Counted from the first letter of the stretch, positions 1-9,844 are shown. The stretch: DNA of 64,000 bases from Erythrobacter ramosus (GCF_009828055.1 NZ_WTYB01000002.1:868001-932000), one strand, 5' to 3'. Notes: generated by a model not told the origin, from the sequence alone. Program-made: numbers and translations.

Positions 1-507
1 AAGAAGGCCCTTCGCGCCAACGACAGCAACCGCAAGGTGTTCGAAGCCAACCGTGAGCGGCTGGTCACCGAGAACGCCGAGCGTCGCTCCGCTGCTGAAG
101 CGCAGGGCGAAAAGGTGGCAGGCGCAGAAGTGGTGCTGATCCGCGCCGCTTCGAACGCTGGCCAGCTCTATGGTTCGGTGAGCGTGCGCGACATCGTCGC
201 CGGTCTTGCCGATCAGGGCCACGACGTTGATAAGCGCATGGTCATCCTTGGCGCGCCGATCAAGAACATCGGCATGCACAATGTGACCGTCGCCCTGCAC
301 CCGGAAGTGCGCGTCACCGTGAAGGCCAACGTGGCCCGCTCGGACGACGAAGCCAAGCTGCAGAGCGAAGGCGTGGACGTGCTCGCCGCGATGTTCGAAG
401 ACGAACAGCGTGAAATCGAAGAACAGGCCGATGCCACCCGCATCGACACCAACCTCGAACCGGGTGAAATCCCGGCCGAGCTGTTCGACGGCGACGACGA
501 AGACTGA
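1..507 (+). CDS. rplI: 50S ribosomal protein L9, 5'-truncated by window edge
   Basis: The frame is open from the first base, so the start codon and roughly the first two dozen residues lie outside the window; 168 residues remain. The visible part begins near the end of the N-terminal rRNA-binding domain ([21 protein letters not shown] region), continues through the long connecting helix and the C-terminal L9 domain, and ends in an acidic tail (FDGDDED) that is longer than in E. coli L9. L9 binds 23S rRNA near the L1 stalk and helps keep reading frame. The gene normally closes the rpsF-rpsR-rplI operon, so S6 and S18 genes probably lie just upstream. A perfect 13-bp hairpin follows the stop codon. 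Identity is confident from overall sequence; the true length is not visible. Confidence 0.93.
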   Translation, partial: KKALRANDSNRKVFEANRERLVTENAERRSAAEAQGEKVAGAEVVLIRAASNAGQLYGSVSVRDIVAGLADQGHDVDKRMVILGAPIKNIGMHNVTVALHPEVRVTVKANVARSDDEAKLQSEGVDVLAAMFEDEQREIEEQADATRIDTNLEPGEIPAELFDGDDED

Positions 508-544
508 CACGCGCGGCCTTTCCGGCCCACATGATGCAAAGAAC

Positions 545-580
545 GGGCGCGGGGATCGGCATGATCCCCGCGCCCTTCTT
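545..580 (+). terminator. rho-independent terminator after rplI
   Basis: A perfect 13-base stem (GGGCGCGGGGATC paired with GATCCCCGCGCCC, 5-base loop) begins 37 bases after the rplI stop and is followed by TTCTTGT. The T-tract is weak but the stem is very stable, and it separates rplI from the next gene. Confidence 0.75.
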
Positions 581-650
581 GTAAACAGACCATGTCTCAA
601 GCAAAGGTTCTGTCGCACAACGATAACAAGAAAGGAGCAGAACAACTGCC

Positions 651-2087
651 ATGATCGACATTCCGACCATCCTCACCCAGTTGCGGCAGCATTATGACGA
701 GGCGGTGCGCTGCTTGCGCGATGATGTGATCGCTTTCGGGCGCGACGGCACCTTGCCGGCCCCGTCGAAGCGCACTGACGGCAGCTATGCCTATCCCCAG
801 ATCACCTTGCGCTATGCCGGGGTCGGCGCCCAATTCGATCGCAGCCGCGCGTTCGGGCGGTTGGAGATGCCGGGAACCTACTCCACAACCGTCACCCGGC
901 CTGACCGCTTTGCCGAATACCTCACCGAACAGCTCCAGCTGATCGCAGCGGAATACGAGATCGACGTCACGGTCGAACGCTCGCGTCAGGAAATCCCCTT
1001 CCCCTATGTCCTCGATGGCGAGGCCGGTGCCGCAATGGTCGGCATCGCGGCGCAGGATATTGCCGCGTATTTCCCCTCGACCGATCTGGCTTTGATCGGC
1101 GACGAGCTGGCCGACGGGATTGAGTTCGATGGCGATCACGATATGCCGCTGTCGTTGTTCGATGGGCTGCGCACCGATTACTCACTGGCGCGGCTCAAGC
1201 ATTATACGGGCAGCGAAGTCAGCGACTTTCAGGACTTCATCCTGTTCACCAACTATCACCGCTATGTCGATGAGTTCGTGAACTGGGGTGCGCAGCAGAT
1301 CGGTCAGGACGGCTATGTTGCGCTCACCGGTGCGGCCGGGCTCGACATTCGTGTGGCAACCCCGCACGCGCAGGATCAACTCAACGATACCGCCTGGCGC
1401 AAGCACCAGATGCCCGCCTATCACCTGATCCGTGAAGACGGGCGCGGGATTACGCTGGTCAATATCGGCGTCGGCCCGTCCAACGCCAAGACGATCTGCG
1501 ATCACCTCGCGGTGCTGCGTCCGCACGCATGGATGATGATCGGCCACTGCGGCGGGCTTCGCTCCACCCAGAAGATCGGCGATTTTGTGCTCGCCCATGC
1601 CTACCTGCGCGATGATCACGTGCTTGATCCGGTGCTCCCGCCCGAAGTACCGATCCCGCCGATTGCCGAAGTGCAGCAGGCTATGGCAGCGGCGGCCGAA
1701 AGCGTGGCGGGCGTGCAGGGTGCGAACCTGAAACAGCGGATGCGTACCGGCACGGTCGTCACCACCGACGACCGCAACTGGGAGCTGCGTTATTCGTCCT
1801 CGGCCAAGCGCTTCTCGCAAAGCCGCGCGATCGCGATCGACATGGAGAGCGCCACCATCGCCACCCAGGGCTACCGCTTCCGGGTGCCGTACGGGACGCT
1901 GCTATGCGTCTCGGACAAGCCGCTGCATGGCGAAATCAAGCTGCCGGGTCAGGCGAACAAATTCTACGAGGAAGCCATCGCGGCCCACTTGCAGATCGGC
2001 ATTGTCGCCTGCGCCATGCTCCGCGACGAAGGCGACCGGCTGCACAGCCGCAAGCTGCGCGCCTTCAACGAACCGCCGTTCCGTTAA
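651..2087 (+). CDS. amn: AMP nucleosidase
   Basis: Hydrolyses AMP to adenine and ribose 5-phosphate in the cytoplasm, draining the adenylate pool for purine salvage. The 478-residue protein has the two-part Amn architecture: an N-terminal regulatory domain of about 170 residues, then a C-terminal nucleoside-phosphorylase-like catalytic domain with GVGPSNAKT, the IGHCGGLR glycine motif, the acidic IDMESATIAT ribose-binding segment and a late SDKPLHGEIKLPGQ motif. Length matches the family. The ATG at 651 follows AGGAGCAGAACAACTGCC, a strong Shine-Dalgarno with slightly long spacing. It stands alone between the rplI terminator and a convergent gene. Confidence 0.93.
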   Translation: MIDIPTILTQLRQHYDEAVRCLRDDVIAFGRDGTLPAPSKRTDGSYAYPQITLRYAGVGAQFDRSRAFGRLEMPGTYSTTVTRPDRFAEYLTEQLQLIAAEYEIDVTVERSRQEIPFPYVLDGEAGAAMVGIAAQDIAAYFPSTDLALIGDELADGIEFDGDHDMPLSLFDGLRTDYSLARLKHYTGSEVSDFQDFILFTNYHRYVDEFVNWGAQQIGQDGYVALTGAAGLDIRVATPHAQDQLNDTAWRKHQMPAYHLIREDGRGITLVNIGVGPSNAKTICDHLAVLRPHAWMMIGHCGGLRSTQKIGDFVLAHAYLRDDHVLDPVLPPEVPIPPIAEVQQAMAAAAESVAGVQGANLKQRMRTGTVVTTDDRNWELRYSSSAKRFSQSRAIAIDMESATIATQGYRFRVPYGTLLCVSDKPLHGEIKLPGQANKFYEEAIAAHLQIGIVACAMLRDEGDRLHSRKLRAFNEPPFR

Positions 2088-2097
2088 AAAGCACCGG

Positions 2098-2128
2098 GCC
2101 GCCGTTCCGCAAGGGAGCGGCGGCTCGC
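2098..2128. terminator. G+C-rich hairpin between convergent genes
   Basis: GCCGCC-GT-TCC and GGA-GC-GGCGGC form a stem with small mismatches around a short loop in the 51-base gap between the convergent amn and the secreted-protein gene. There is no clear T-run on either strand, so termination is only inferred from position. Confidence 0.35.
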
Positions 2129-2138
2129 CAATACCCGC

Positions 2139-2627
2139 CTACAGTTCGTCCCCGCCGCCGGTCAGTTCGATTTCCTTGTTGTCGGCGGATTCGGCCGCAA
2201 TCTTGGCCAGCGCGCCAAGCTCGGTCGAGGTCAGGCTTTCGGGCACCTTGATCACGAAATAGAGCACGTTGCCGCGAATTTCCCAGCTGCCGACCTTGTT
2301 GGTGCTCGAATCTTCCAAGAGCACGAGCGCCTTGCTACCGGTAACCTTATCTTCCTCAACCCGGGCTGCTGGCGCGAAGATTTCGCGGATAGTCAAGCCG
2401 CTTACAGTCTGCGTGGCGCCCGAGACGAACACGATCTGAGTGCGCCCCTCGTCGCTGTAATCGAACAACAGCTTGTAATCGCCGTCCTTGTCGACCTCGT
2501 ATTTGAGGCCCTCCTTGTCGAGGCGCGTCGCCACGCTCCGGTCCTGTGCCGCAGCCGGAACCGCGGAAACGAGCGCGAGTCCAGTCAATGCCAAGGCCGA
2601 CAATGACAGGCGGTAACGTGTGGTCAT
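2139..2627 (-). CDS. secreted protein, YbjN-like fold suspected
   Basis: I do not recognise this 162-residue protein with confidence. The ATG at 2627 is preceded by GGAGAGAAATTGC, a good Shine-Dalgarno, and starts a clear signal peptide (MTTRYRLSLSALALTGLALV, cleavage after AAA-Q near residue 26). The mature part alternates charged loops and beta strands, including DKDGDYKLLFDY, RTQIVFVSGATQ and VGSWEIRGNVLYFVIKVP, a pattern reminiscent of the YbjN/type-III-chaperone-like fold that occurs in periplasmic proteins of this lineage. No catalytic motif or cysteine is seen. It is divergent from the SDR gene and convergent with amn, so it is probably monocistronic. Confidence 0.7.
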   Translation of the reverse strand: MTTRYRLSLSALALTGLALVSAVPAAAQDRSVATRLDKEGLKYEVDKDGDYKLLFDYSDEGRTQIVFVSGATQTVSGLTIREIFAPAARVEEDKVTGSKALVLLEDSSTNKVGSWEIRGNVLYFVIKVPESLTSTELGALAKIAAESADNKEIELTGGGDEL

Positions 2628-2811
2628 GCAATTTCTCTCCATCAGGCACACAGCGATCCGCATTCCATGATAGCGGGTTTGCGGCGGCAGGGCTTGGAAC
2701 AATTCGTCAGTTGCGCGGCAAAATCGGCATTGCATGAAGGCGGATCGTCAAGGTGACTGGGCGGGAGGCTTCGGCTAGCCTTGGCCAAACCAAAACTTGC
2801 GGAGAGCCCCC

Positions 2812-3579
2812 ATGTCTAGCCCCTGCCTGTCGCGATCAATTGCCGGGCGCGTTGCCATTATCACGGGCGCTGCCAGCGGTATGGGACGCGCGACGGCGCG
2901 GCTGTTCGCTGCCGAAGGCGCGCATGTGGCAGTGGTCGACCTCGACCTGGCTGCCTGCGCTGCTGTGGTGGGGGAGTGCGGGCCCGCCGCACGTCCCTAT
3001 GCGCTTGATCTGGCGGATCGGGACGCCATCGTCCGCACTGTCGCGCAAATCGCGGCAGATTTTGGCCGGATCGACATTCTGGTGAACAATGCCGGCGTCT
3101 CGAGCTTTTGCGCGCTGGATGACCCCGCTTATGAGGACATCTGGGCGACCGCGCTGGCCGTGATGCTCACCGCGCATCAGCAGATGGTGCGCGCCGCGCT
3201 GCCGTGGCTCAGGCAGAGCGACGCAGCGCGGATTGTGAACATCGCCTCGACCGAAGGCCTTGGCGCGACCCCCGGCGATACGCCCTATGTCGCGGCCAAG
3301 ACCGGTGTGATCGGACTGACGCGCGGGTTGGCAGTCGATCTTGGCCCGGAAGGCATCACGGTCAATTGCATCTGCCCCGGCCCGATCCGCACCGCGATGA
3401 CCGATGCGGTGGCCGAGGAGCACAAGTTGATCTTCGCCAAGCGCCGCACCGCTCTCCGCCGCTATGGCGAGCCGGAGGAAGTCGCGCATATGACGCTGTC
3501 ACTGGTGCTTCCGGCGGCAAGCTACATCACCGGAGTCGCAATCCCGGTCGACGGCGGACTGATGGCGCGCAACGCGTAG
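2812..3579 (+). CDS. SDR-family NAD(P)-dependent oxidoreductase
   Basis: A classical short-chain dehydrogenase/reductase of 255 residues. It has the Rossmann glycine motif TGAASGMG (residues 18-25), an acidic residue at the end of beta-2 (VVDLDL) that suggests NAD(H) preference, the NNAG motif near 92, and the catalytic Ser146-Tyr159-Lys163 set (NIAS... YVAAK). The C-terminus has the usual ITGVAIPVDGG. Substrate cannot be told from sequence; the family includes 3-oxoacyl-ACP reductase-like and alcohol dehydrogenases. I chose the ATG at 2812 because GGAG lies 7 bases upstream and homologues lack the five extra residues of the ATG at 2797. No operon partner. Confidence 0.88.
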   Translation: MSSPCLSRSIAGRVAIITGAASGMGRATARLFAAEGAHVAVVDLDLAACAAVVGECGPAARPYALDLADRDAIVRTVAQIAADFGRIDILVNNAGVSSFCALDDPAYEDIWATALAVMLTAHQQMVRAALPWLRQSDAARIVNIASTEGLGATPGDTPYVAAKTGVIGLTRGLAVDLGPEGITVNCICPGPIRTAMTDAVAEEHKLIFAKRRTALRRYGEPEEVAHMTLSLVLPAASYITGVAIPVDGGLMARNA

Positions 3580-3642
3580 CTCCCGGGTGGCTTTCCTTCC
3601 AGCTAGCGATCCAGGCCAAGCATCTTATACGTGAGCAAACCG

Positions 3643-4218
3643 CTAGCCGACATGAATCGCATCGATCCTTTGGTCGCGAAGATGCCAAATGACATTTTGC
3701 GGGACCGGCAGGGCCAACGCCTCGGCCATCGACAGATTGGCATAGATCCCTCGGATAATCCGACCAATCAAGCCGTGCGAAACGATCACGGCAATGCCTT
3801 CTATCTCATCCAGAAGCGATTTCGTGCGTGCCCGAGCAGCCTCAAAAATTTCGCCATCGGGAGACCTGAAGAACCAATCAAATGGGGTCGAGCCGTCTAA
3901 CAATCCCGGCCACTGATGGTCAATGTCGACCATCGTCAGGCCATCCCATGAACCCAAGGATACTTCCGCAAGCCTTGCATCAAACTCGACACTCGGAAGC
4001 TCGGCACCGGCAGCTATCGCGTATGCAGTCTCTCGCGTTCGCCCCAGAGGGCTCGACAGAAAGCGATCGGGCCTCACGCCGATGTGCGCAATTGCTCTCC
4101 CACAGGCCATTGCCTGCGCGAAGCCCTTGTCCGTCAATGGTGAGTCGAGTCGGCCCTGAAAGCGTCCAGCGGCATTCCACTCGGTTTCACCGTGGCGAAT
4201 GAGGTAAATCTCAGTCAA
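3643..4218 (-). CDS. histidine phosphatase family protein
   Basis: Phosphoglycerate-mutase-like phosphatase of 191 residues. The N-terminal LIRHGETEWN carries the phospho-accepting histidine (His9) and its arginine; SSPLGRTRETA supplies the second phosphate-binding arginine and VSHGLIGR the second catalytic histidine. It probably acts on a small phosphorylated metabolite; family members include GpmB, CobC and phosphoserine-phosphatase-like enzymes, and the sequence does not decide between them. The start lies 12 bases after the rimK stop on the same strand, so it is probably the last gene of the rim run. It converges on the SDR gene. Confidence 0.85.
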   Translation of the reverse strand: MTEIYLIRHGETEWNAAGRFQGRLDSPLTDKGFAQAMACGRAIAHIGVRPDRFLSSPLGRTRETAYAIAAGAELPSVEFDARLAEVSLGSWDGLTMVDIDHQWPGLLDGSTPFDWFFRSPDGEIFEAARARTKSLLDEIEGIAVIVSHGLIGRIIRGIYANLSMAEALALPVPQNVIWHLRDQRIDAIHVG

Positions 4219-4230
4219 AACGACCCCGCT

Positions 4231-5136
<906 letters not shown>

Positions 5137-5160
5137 GAAGTACCTTTCGTGTCCGGCGAC

Positions 5161-5616
5161 TTAGCGGCGGATGCGCCCCATATGCGCTATCGCAGGTGAT
5201 TGCAGCCACGAATGACCACTATCCACCACCATCCGCCGCCGGAGCGCGGTGCGCCCGATCAGCATCGGGAATTGCATCTGGGAACGGTCTGCCAGGCTGA
5301 TCTCCGCCCGGAAGGTAAGATTACCGATGGTCAGCGGCGACTTTATGACAAAGCGGGTCTGCTGATCGCCATTGCTGCTGGTGATCCCGCGCACGTCGAC
5401 ATGCACCGCCTCGCAGAAATGCCGCGTTCCGTCCCAGTCGACGGCAAAGCGCACGAACCGCTCGCCATCCCTCACGAAGTCTTCGAGCACCTGACCGTGG
5501 AGCGAAGAGGTGCGCGCGCCGGTGTCAATCTTGGCGGGAATACCCGCAAGCCCAAGCTCGGGCAGGCTGACAAGTTCACGCCAGCCGACAACCATCAGAG
5601 GCTTGGGAACCCTCAA
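5161..5616 (-). CDS. rimB: RimB-like retropepsin (ATP-dependent zinc protease family)
   Basis: A 151-residue protein of the PF05618 family, whose Pseudomonas member RimB trims poly-glutamate added by RimK. The hallmark VGWRELVSLPELGL is followed by AKIDTGARTSSLHG, the retropepsin-like active-site D-T-G-A, and by QFPMLIGRTALRRR near the C-terminus. The product is cytoplasmic, with no signal peptide. The TTG at 5616 overlaps the upstream propeller stop as TTGA and is taken as the start; an ATG seven codons in (5595) is an alternative. Adjacency to rimK strongly supports a joint role in S6 glutamylation. Confidence 0.85.
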   Translation of the reverse strand: MRVPKPLMVVGWRELVSLPELGLAGIPAKIDTGARTSSLHGQVLEDFVRDGERFVRFAVDWDGTRHFCEAVHVDVRGITSSNGDQQTRFVIKSPLTIGNLTFRAEISLADRSQMQFPMLIGRTALRRRMVVDSGHSWLQSPAIAHMGRIRR

Positions 5617-6632
5617 GGCAGGATCGCCATCCCGTCCCCGCCCTCGCCCACTTTCAAGCGACGCAGGACTTTGCCGCTGGCGTAATCAACCTCGGCGACA
5701 GTGTCGCTGGCCGTCTCGGCAACGTAGACTTTGGAGCCGTCGTCGGACCACAGGATTGTCACCTGAAAACGTTGCTGCGCTTCAGCGGGGCTGGAAACGG
5801 GAATCGTGCGGATCACCTTTGCAGTCGCCGTATCGATGACGCTGAGGCTGCCGTCTTGAAGATCGGAGGTCACCGCGACATCGCCTTGCGGACGAACCGC
5901 GATACGCAGCGGGAAGCGGCCGGTCGCAACAGTCTTGCGCACCTCCATCGTCAGCGGGTCGAGCGCGAAGGCCTGATTGGAACCGCGTGCCGACACCCAG
6001 AGGGTTTTGCCATCGGGGCTGAGCGCGATGCCCTCCGGCTCCTCACCGACCGTGACTGAAATCGGCGCGCGGCGGGTGAAGAGATCGACCCGTGTGACCG
6101 TGCGCGAGCCGAGGTCGGTGGTCCACGCCGTGCGCGCATCTGGGCTGATGGCGAGCATATGGCTGCCCTGCTTGCCGGTCGAGAATTCAAACAGAACCGT
6201 GGCCCCGGTCAGCGGGCCGAGAATGTGGAACACCGATTGTCGGCCTTCAGCTGTGACGAAGATGTTGCCGTTGTCATGCCAGACGATCCCGTGCGGCCGC
6301 GCATTGTCACCGAGGTCGATGCTCTTGACCCGTTCAAGCGTGTCGGTGCGGAACACGTCCACGCTTGTCCCGCCATAGCAGGCGAGCGCGACGTGCTGGC
6401 CATCCGGCGACGTCGCGAGTTCGTGGGGGTTGGTGCAGCTTGGCAGGCGCAGCACTTCTTCGCCGGTCGCCAGATCGACCTTGGACAGCGTGTTGCCGCG
6501 CTTGGCCGCGACGAACAGGGTGGGCGGCATCGCAGCCGCCGCCCCAGCCTGTTCAACCTCGGCAACCGGCGCACAGCCGGCGAGCGCCAAAAGCGCCACC
6601 GCCCCAGCGAGTGATCCGCCCCCGCGCCGCAT
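5613..6632 (-). CDS. YVTN/YncE-type beta-propeller lipoprotein
   Basis: Probable outer- or inner-membrane lipoprotein of 339 residues. The N-terminus MRRGGGSLAGAVALLALAGC ends in a lipobox (LAGC) with the acylated Cys at residue 20. The rest is a seven-bladed propeller built of YVTN-like repeats such as HELATSPDGQHVALACY, MLAISPDARTAWTTDLGSRTVTRVDL and GIALSPDGKTLWVSARGS. Such propellers usually bind partners rather than catalyse; some family members are lactonases, but no such activity can be claimed. Its ATG shares one base with the M2 peptidase stop (TGATG) and its own stop overlaps rimB (TTGA), so translation is likely coupled on both sides. Confidence 0.82.
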   Translation of the reverse strand: MRRGGGSLAGAVALLALAGCAPVAEVEQAGAAAAMPPTLFVAAKRGNTLSKVDLATGEEVLRLPSCTNPHELATSPDGQHVALACYGGTSVDVFRTDTLERVKSIDLGDNARPHGIVWHDNGNIFVTAEGRQSVFHILGPLTGATVLFEFSTGKQGSHMLAISPDARTAWTTDLGSRTVTRVDLFTRRAPISVTVGEEPEGIALSPDGKTLWVSARGSNQAFALDPLTMEVRKTVATGRFPLRIAVRPQGDVAVTSDLQDGSLSVIDTATAKVIRTIPVSSPAEAQQRFQVTILWSDDGSKVYVAETASDTVAEVDYASGKVLRRLKVGEGGDGMAILP

Positions 6633-8482
6633 CACCAGCCGGCCTTCTCGCCTTTGTTCTGCTTTTCCAGCCATTTCATCAGCGGCGCGAAATACTCGAC
6701 CATCGCGGTGCCGTTCATCTGGCGTTCGCCGGTGAAGGCTTCGAGCGCGTCTGGCCAAGGCTTGGACGCACCCATCTCCAGCATCGCGTTCAGCTTCGCG
6801 CCGACCTCCTTGTTGCCGTAGATCGAGCAGCGGTGAAGCGGCCCCTTCCACCCGGCGGTATCGCAGGCGGCCTTGTAGAACTGGAACTGGAGCAACCGCG
6901 CCAGGAAGTAGCGGGTGTAGGAGACGTTACCCGGAATGTGATACTTCGCGCCCGCATCAAACCCGGCCGCATCGCGCTCGACCGGCGGGACAACGCCCTG
7001 GTATTCGCGCCGCAGATCGTTCCAGCCAGTGTTGGTCGCCGCTTCCGGAATCGAGCCGTCGAACAGCCCCCAGCGGTAGCGATCAAGCAGCAGGCCGAAG
7101 GGCAGGAACGCGACCTTGTCCATCGCCTGACGCAGCAACAGGCCGATGTCCTTGTCCGCGCTCGGGACATCCTTGGGATCGAGCATGTCGATCTGCACCA
7201 GATATTCGGGCGTGATCGAAAGCGCGATCATATCGCCGATCGCTTCGTGGAACCCGTCATTAGCGCCGTTCAGGTGCAGCGTGTCCTGCTTGTTATAGGC
7301 GCGCTGGTAGTAGTTGTGGCCAAGCTCGTGGTGGATCGTGATGAAGTCATCCGCGTTGGGCTTGATGCACATCTTGATGCGCAGATCATCGACATTGTCG
7401 ATATCCCAAGCCGAAGCGTGGCACACCACTTCGCGGTCAGCGGGCTTGGTGAACTGGCTGCGCTCCCAGAAGGTGGCAGGTAGCGGGGCAAAGCCCAGCG
7501 AGGAGAAGAACTGCTCGCCCACCTTCGTCATCCCGACAGCATCGAGGTTCTTCTTGGCGATCAGATCGGTCAGGTCATAGCCGATGTCGCCCGCACCCGC
7601 GGGCGCGACGAGGGGGTAGATATTGCCCCATTCCTGCGCCCACATATTGCCGAGCAGGTCAGCGCGGATCGGGCCAGTGCGCGGCTGGACGGCGTCGCCG
7701 TATTGCTCGTTGAGCTTGCGGCGCACATAGGTGTGGAGTGCGATGTAGAGGGGCTTCACCTCCTGCCACATCCGCTCGGTCTCGGCGGCGAACTGTTCGG
7801 GCGGCATGTCATAGCCCGAACGCCACATCGCGCCGAAATCGGCAAAGCCCAGCTCCTTGGCGCCTTCGTTGGCGAGCGCGGTCATGCGGGAATAATCCTC
7901 CCGCATCGGCGCACCGACATTGTCGTGCCAGCTAGCCCACATTTCCTTCAGTTCTGCGGGCGTGCGCTCGAGATTGCCCATCTCGGCCTCGATGTCGCTA
8001 CCGTTGATCGGCTGGCCATTCAGCGTGCCCTTGCCGCGCCCATAGGCTGAGCCAAGACGGGTGGCGATGGCGTTGAGTTCCTCGGCCGCGCCGGGACGTG
8101 ACGGTGCTGGCAGGGCGATGCCAATGCGCAGCATATCGAGCTTGCGCCGGGTTTCTTCATCAAGGCCTTCGATCTTCGCATAGCGCGCTGCCTCGGTCGC
8201 ATAGCCGACCTGCTTCACCGTCAGCTCCGCGCCATACTTGGCGGCGAGCTCGTCGCTATCGTGGGTGAGATAGGTCGCGTTGATCCACGAGACGCGCGAA
8301 TATTCGACGATGAAGGCGCCGAATTCGGACTCGACCTTGGCGATCCACGCGCTGGCATCGGCAGGCGTGAGCGCTTGAGCAGCAGCAGCAGGTTCGGCGG
8401 TCTCCTGCGCGGCCAAGGGCGTGGCAACGGCAATGGCGAGCGCAGCGCAGCAGCAGCGCAGCAGGGGGGCGGCAATTTTCAT
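6632..8482 (-). CDS. M2-family peptidyl-dipeptidase (ACE-like zinc metallopeptidase)
   Basis: Exported peptidase of 616 residues related to angiotensin-converting enzyme, which removes C-terminal dipeptides from oligopeptides. A signal peptide (MKIAAPLLRCCCAALAIAVA, cleavage after AAQ-E) directs it to the periplasm. The zinc motif HELGH lies near residue 385 (IHHELGHNYYQ) with the glutamate ligand downstream in GFHEAIGDMIALS; other ACE motifs include RTGPIRADLLGNMWAQEW. The length is that of single-domain bacterial ACE homologues. The start at 8482 is chosen for the signal peptide. It is followed directly by the propeller lipoprotein, sharing one base, which suggests the two envelope proteins are made together. 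Confidence 0.92.
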   Translation of the reverse strand: MKIAAPLLRCCCAALAIAVATPLAAQETAEPAAAAQALTPADASAWIAKVESEFGAFIVEYSRVSWINATYLTHDSDELAAKYGAELTVKQVGYATEAARYAKIEGLDEETRRKLDMLRIGIALPAPSRPGAAEELNAIATRLGSAYGRGKGTLNGQPINGSDIEAEMGNLERTPAELKEMWASWHDNVGAPMREDYSRMTALANEGAKELGFADFGAMWRSGYDMPPEQFAAETERMWQEVKPLYIALHTYVRRKLNEQYGDAVQPRTGPIRADLLGNMWAQEWGNIYPLVAPAGAGDIGYDLTDLIAKKNLDAVGMTKVGEQFFSSLGFAPLPATFWERSQFTKPADREVVCHASAWDIDNVDDLRIKMCIKPNADDFITIHHELGHNYYQRAYNKQDTLHLNGANDGFHEAIGDMIALSITPEYLVQIDMLDPKDVPSADKDIGLLLRQAMDKVAFLPFGLLLDRYRWGLFDGSIPEAATNTGWNDLRREYQGVVPPVERDAAGFDAGAKYHIPGNVSYTRYFLARLLQFQFYKAACDTAGWKGPLHRCSIYGNKEVGAKLNAMLEMGASKPWPDALEAFTGERQMNGTAMVEYFAPLMKWLEKQNKGEKAGW

Positions 8483-8558
8483 GGTCCAGATTCCCGTCAG
8501 TCGTGTGACAATGGCATGCGGTTTGGACGCCCCGGCAGCCGGAATCAACCCGCCTGCG

Positions 8559-9320
8559 TCAGGCCGCAAGGAAGCGCGCAAGCGCCTCGCCAAGGTCAGG
8601 CTTGGTCACGCTGTTGAGGTGGGTGCCGGGCACCTCGATATAGCGTGCATCAGACAACAGCGCGGCAAGCTCCTCGGCCGAGCCATTGTCCTGATCCTCA
8701 TCGCCGCAGATGACAGCGGTCGGCATGGTAATGGCGGCAAGGCGGGCAAGATCGAAATCGTCCATTGCATCCAGCAGCAGCCGCGCGGCGACCCGGTCGA
8801 CGCCTTGGGACTTCAGGAACGTGCGCGCGGTGTAGGCCGGATCGCCGGGCTTGATCGTGTCGAACTCGTCAATCACCCGCTTGAAGTGGTCCGCGCGCCG
8901 CTCCCAATCGGACAGGCCTGCCACCCCCATTCCGCAAATCGCCAGACGGCGCGGTTCGAGGATGCCGTAACCGACCGCGTGGATTGCGGTGCGCGCGCCG
9001 AGCGAAAAGCCGACCAGATCGAACCCGCCCGGCTCCAGCCCGAGATGCTCGGCCAATGCGGCGACATCGCGCACGAGCACGCCGGGAGGATAGGCGCTCG
9101 CCTCGCGCGGGGCCTCGCTTTGGCCGTGGACGCGGAAATCAAGCATGATCGCCTTGAAGCCGGCCGCAGCGAGCCGCGCGCCATGGCCCCACTTGATCCA
9201 GTTCATCTGGGCCGAGGAAAATAGCCCGTGAAGCAGCAGGACCGGGCGCCCCTCACCCTCGGTGTGGATCGCAAGGCGGGTGCCGTCAAAGCTGGCGAAC
9301 TGGTCAGTCGTGATCGTCAT
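8559..9320 (-). CDS. alpha/beta-fold hydrolase
   Basis: A cytoplasmic alpha/beta hydrolase of 253 residues. It shows the oxyanion segment LLLHGLFSS, the nucleophile elbow GFSLGA (Ser near 109), the acidic residue in VICGDEDQDNG and the terminal catalytic histidine in VPGTHLNSV. Substrate is unknown; the family includes esterases, haloperoxidase-like enzymes and lactonases. The ATG at 9320 is favoured because the 21-residue extension to 9383 has unusual composition and no signal features. The gene is the first of the leftward run, with 76 bases before the M2 peptidase, and is divergent from the MarR operon. Confidence 0.85.
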   Translation of the reverse strand: MTITTDQFASFDGTRLAIHTEGEGRPVLLLHGLFSSAQMNWIKWGHGARLAAAGFKAIMLDFRVHGQSEAPREASAYPPGVLVRDVAALAEHLGLEPGGFDLVGFSLGARTAIHAVGYGILEPRRLAICGMGVAGLSDWERRADHFKRVIDEFDTIKPGDPAYTARTFLKSQGVDRVAARLLLDAMDDFDLARLAAITMPTAVICGDEDQDNGSAEELAALLSDARYIEVPGTHLNSVTKPDLGEALARFLAA

Positions 9321-9364
9321 GCCGCGCCTGCTAGCGCGGTTCAGCGCAGGGGGCCAGCCGGTGC

Positions 9365-9395
9365 TTGAAGATAGTAAGCACACTTATTATAAGTG
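9365..9395 (+). promoter_or_regulatory. promoter with palindromic operator for marR-emrAB
   Basis: TTGAAG (9365-9370) and TATAAG (9388-9393) are separated by exactly 17 bases. The 15-base palindrome CACTTATTATAAGTG (9381-9395; 7-base arms, one central base) covers the -10. A transcript would start at about 9400, next to the ATG at 9401, so the mRNA may be leaderless. An operator over the -10 fits autorepression by the MarR protein. Confidence 0.65.
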
Positions 9396-9400
9396 CACGC

Positions 9401-9844
9401 ATGAGTATCGAGACCGGCTACCGACTCGCCGACAATTCGCGCCAACTGCGCCGCCTGTTTGACGAGCGGGTGCGCGGGCTGGGCATTACCGGCCCTCAGG
9501 CGCGGTTGCTGCTCTCGCTCGAACGCAATCCGGGCGAGAATCAGGCCTTCTATGCCGAGCGGCTGGAGATCGAGCCGATCACCCTCACCCGCATTGTTGA
9601 CCGGCTGGAAGAGGCGGGCTGGATCGAACGCCGCAGCGATCCGGCAGACCGGCGTGCGCGCATCCTTCATCTCACTGACAAGAGCCGCGGGATCGTGACT
9701 CGGCTGCGGGTCAGCGTAGAAGGGCTGTTCGAGGAAATGCTCGCCGGGTTCGATGCGGGCGAACGAGCGGTGTTTGCCGATCTTCTCGAGCGGATCGCCA
9801 CCAACCTTGCCGCCGCGCGTCAACCGGAGGTCGCCCATGGCTGA
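9401..9844 (+). CDS. MarR-family transcriptional regulator of the efflux operon
   Basis: A 147-residue winged-helix protein. The MarR core reads GITGPQARLLLSLERNPGENQAFYAERLEIEPITLTRIVDRLEEAGWIERR, followed by the wing SDPADRRARILHLTDKS. It probably represses its own operon and is released by ligands of the pump. The ATG at 9401 is preferred over the upstream ATG at 9365 because the latter lies inside the -35 element. No Shine-Dalgarno is seen before 9401, consistent with a leaderless message. The stop overlaps emrA by 8 bases. Confidence 0.88.
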   Translation: MSIETGYRLADNSRQLRRLFDERVRGLGITGPQARLLLSLERNPGENQAFYAERLEIEPITLTRIVDRLEEAGWIERRSDPADRRARILHLTDKSRGIVTRLRVSVEGLFEEMLAGFDAGERAVFADLLERIATNLAAARQPEVAHG

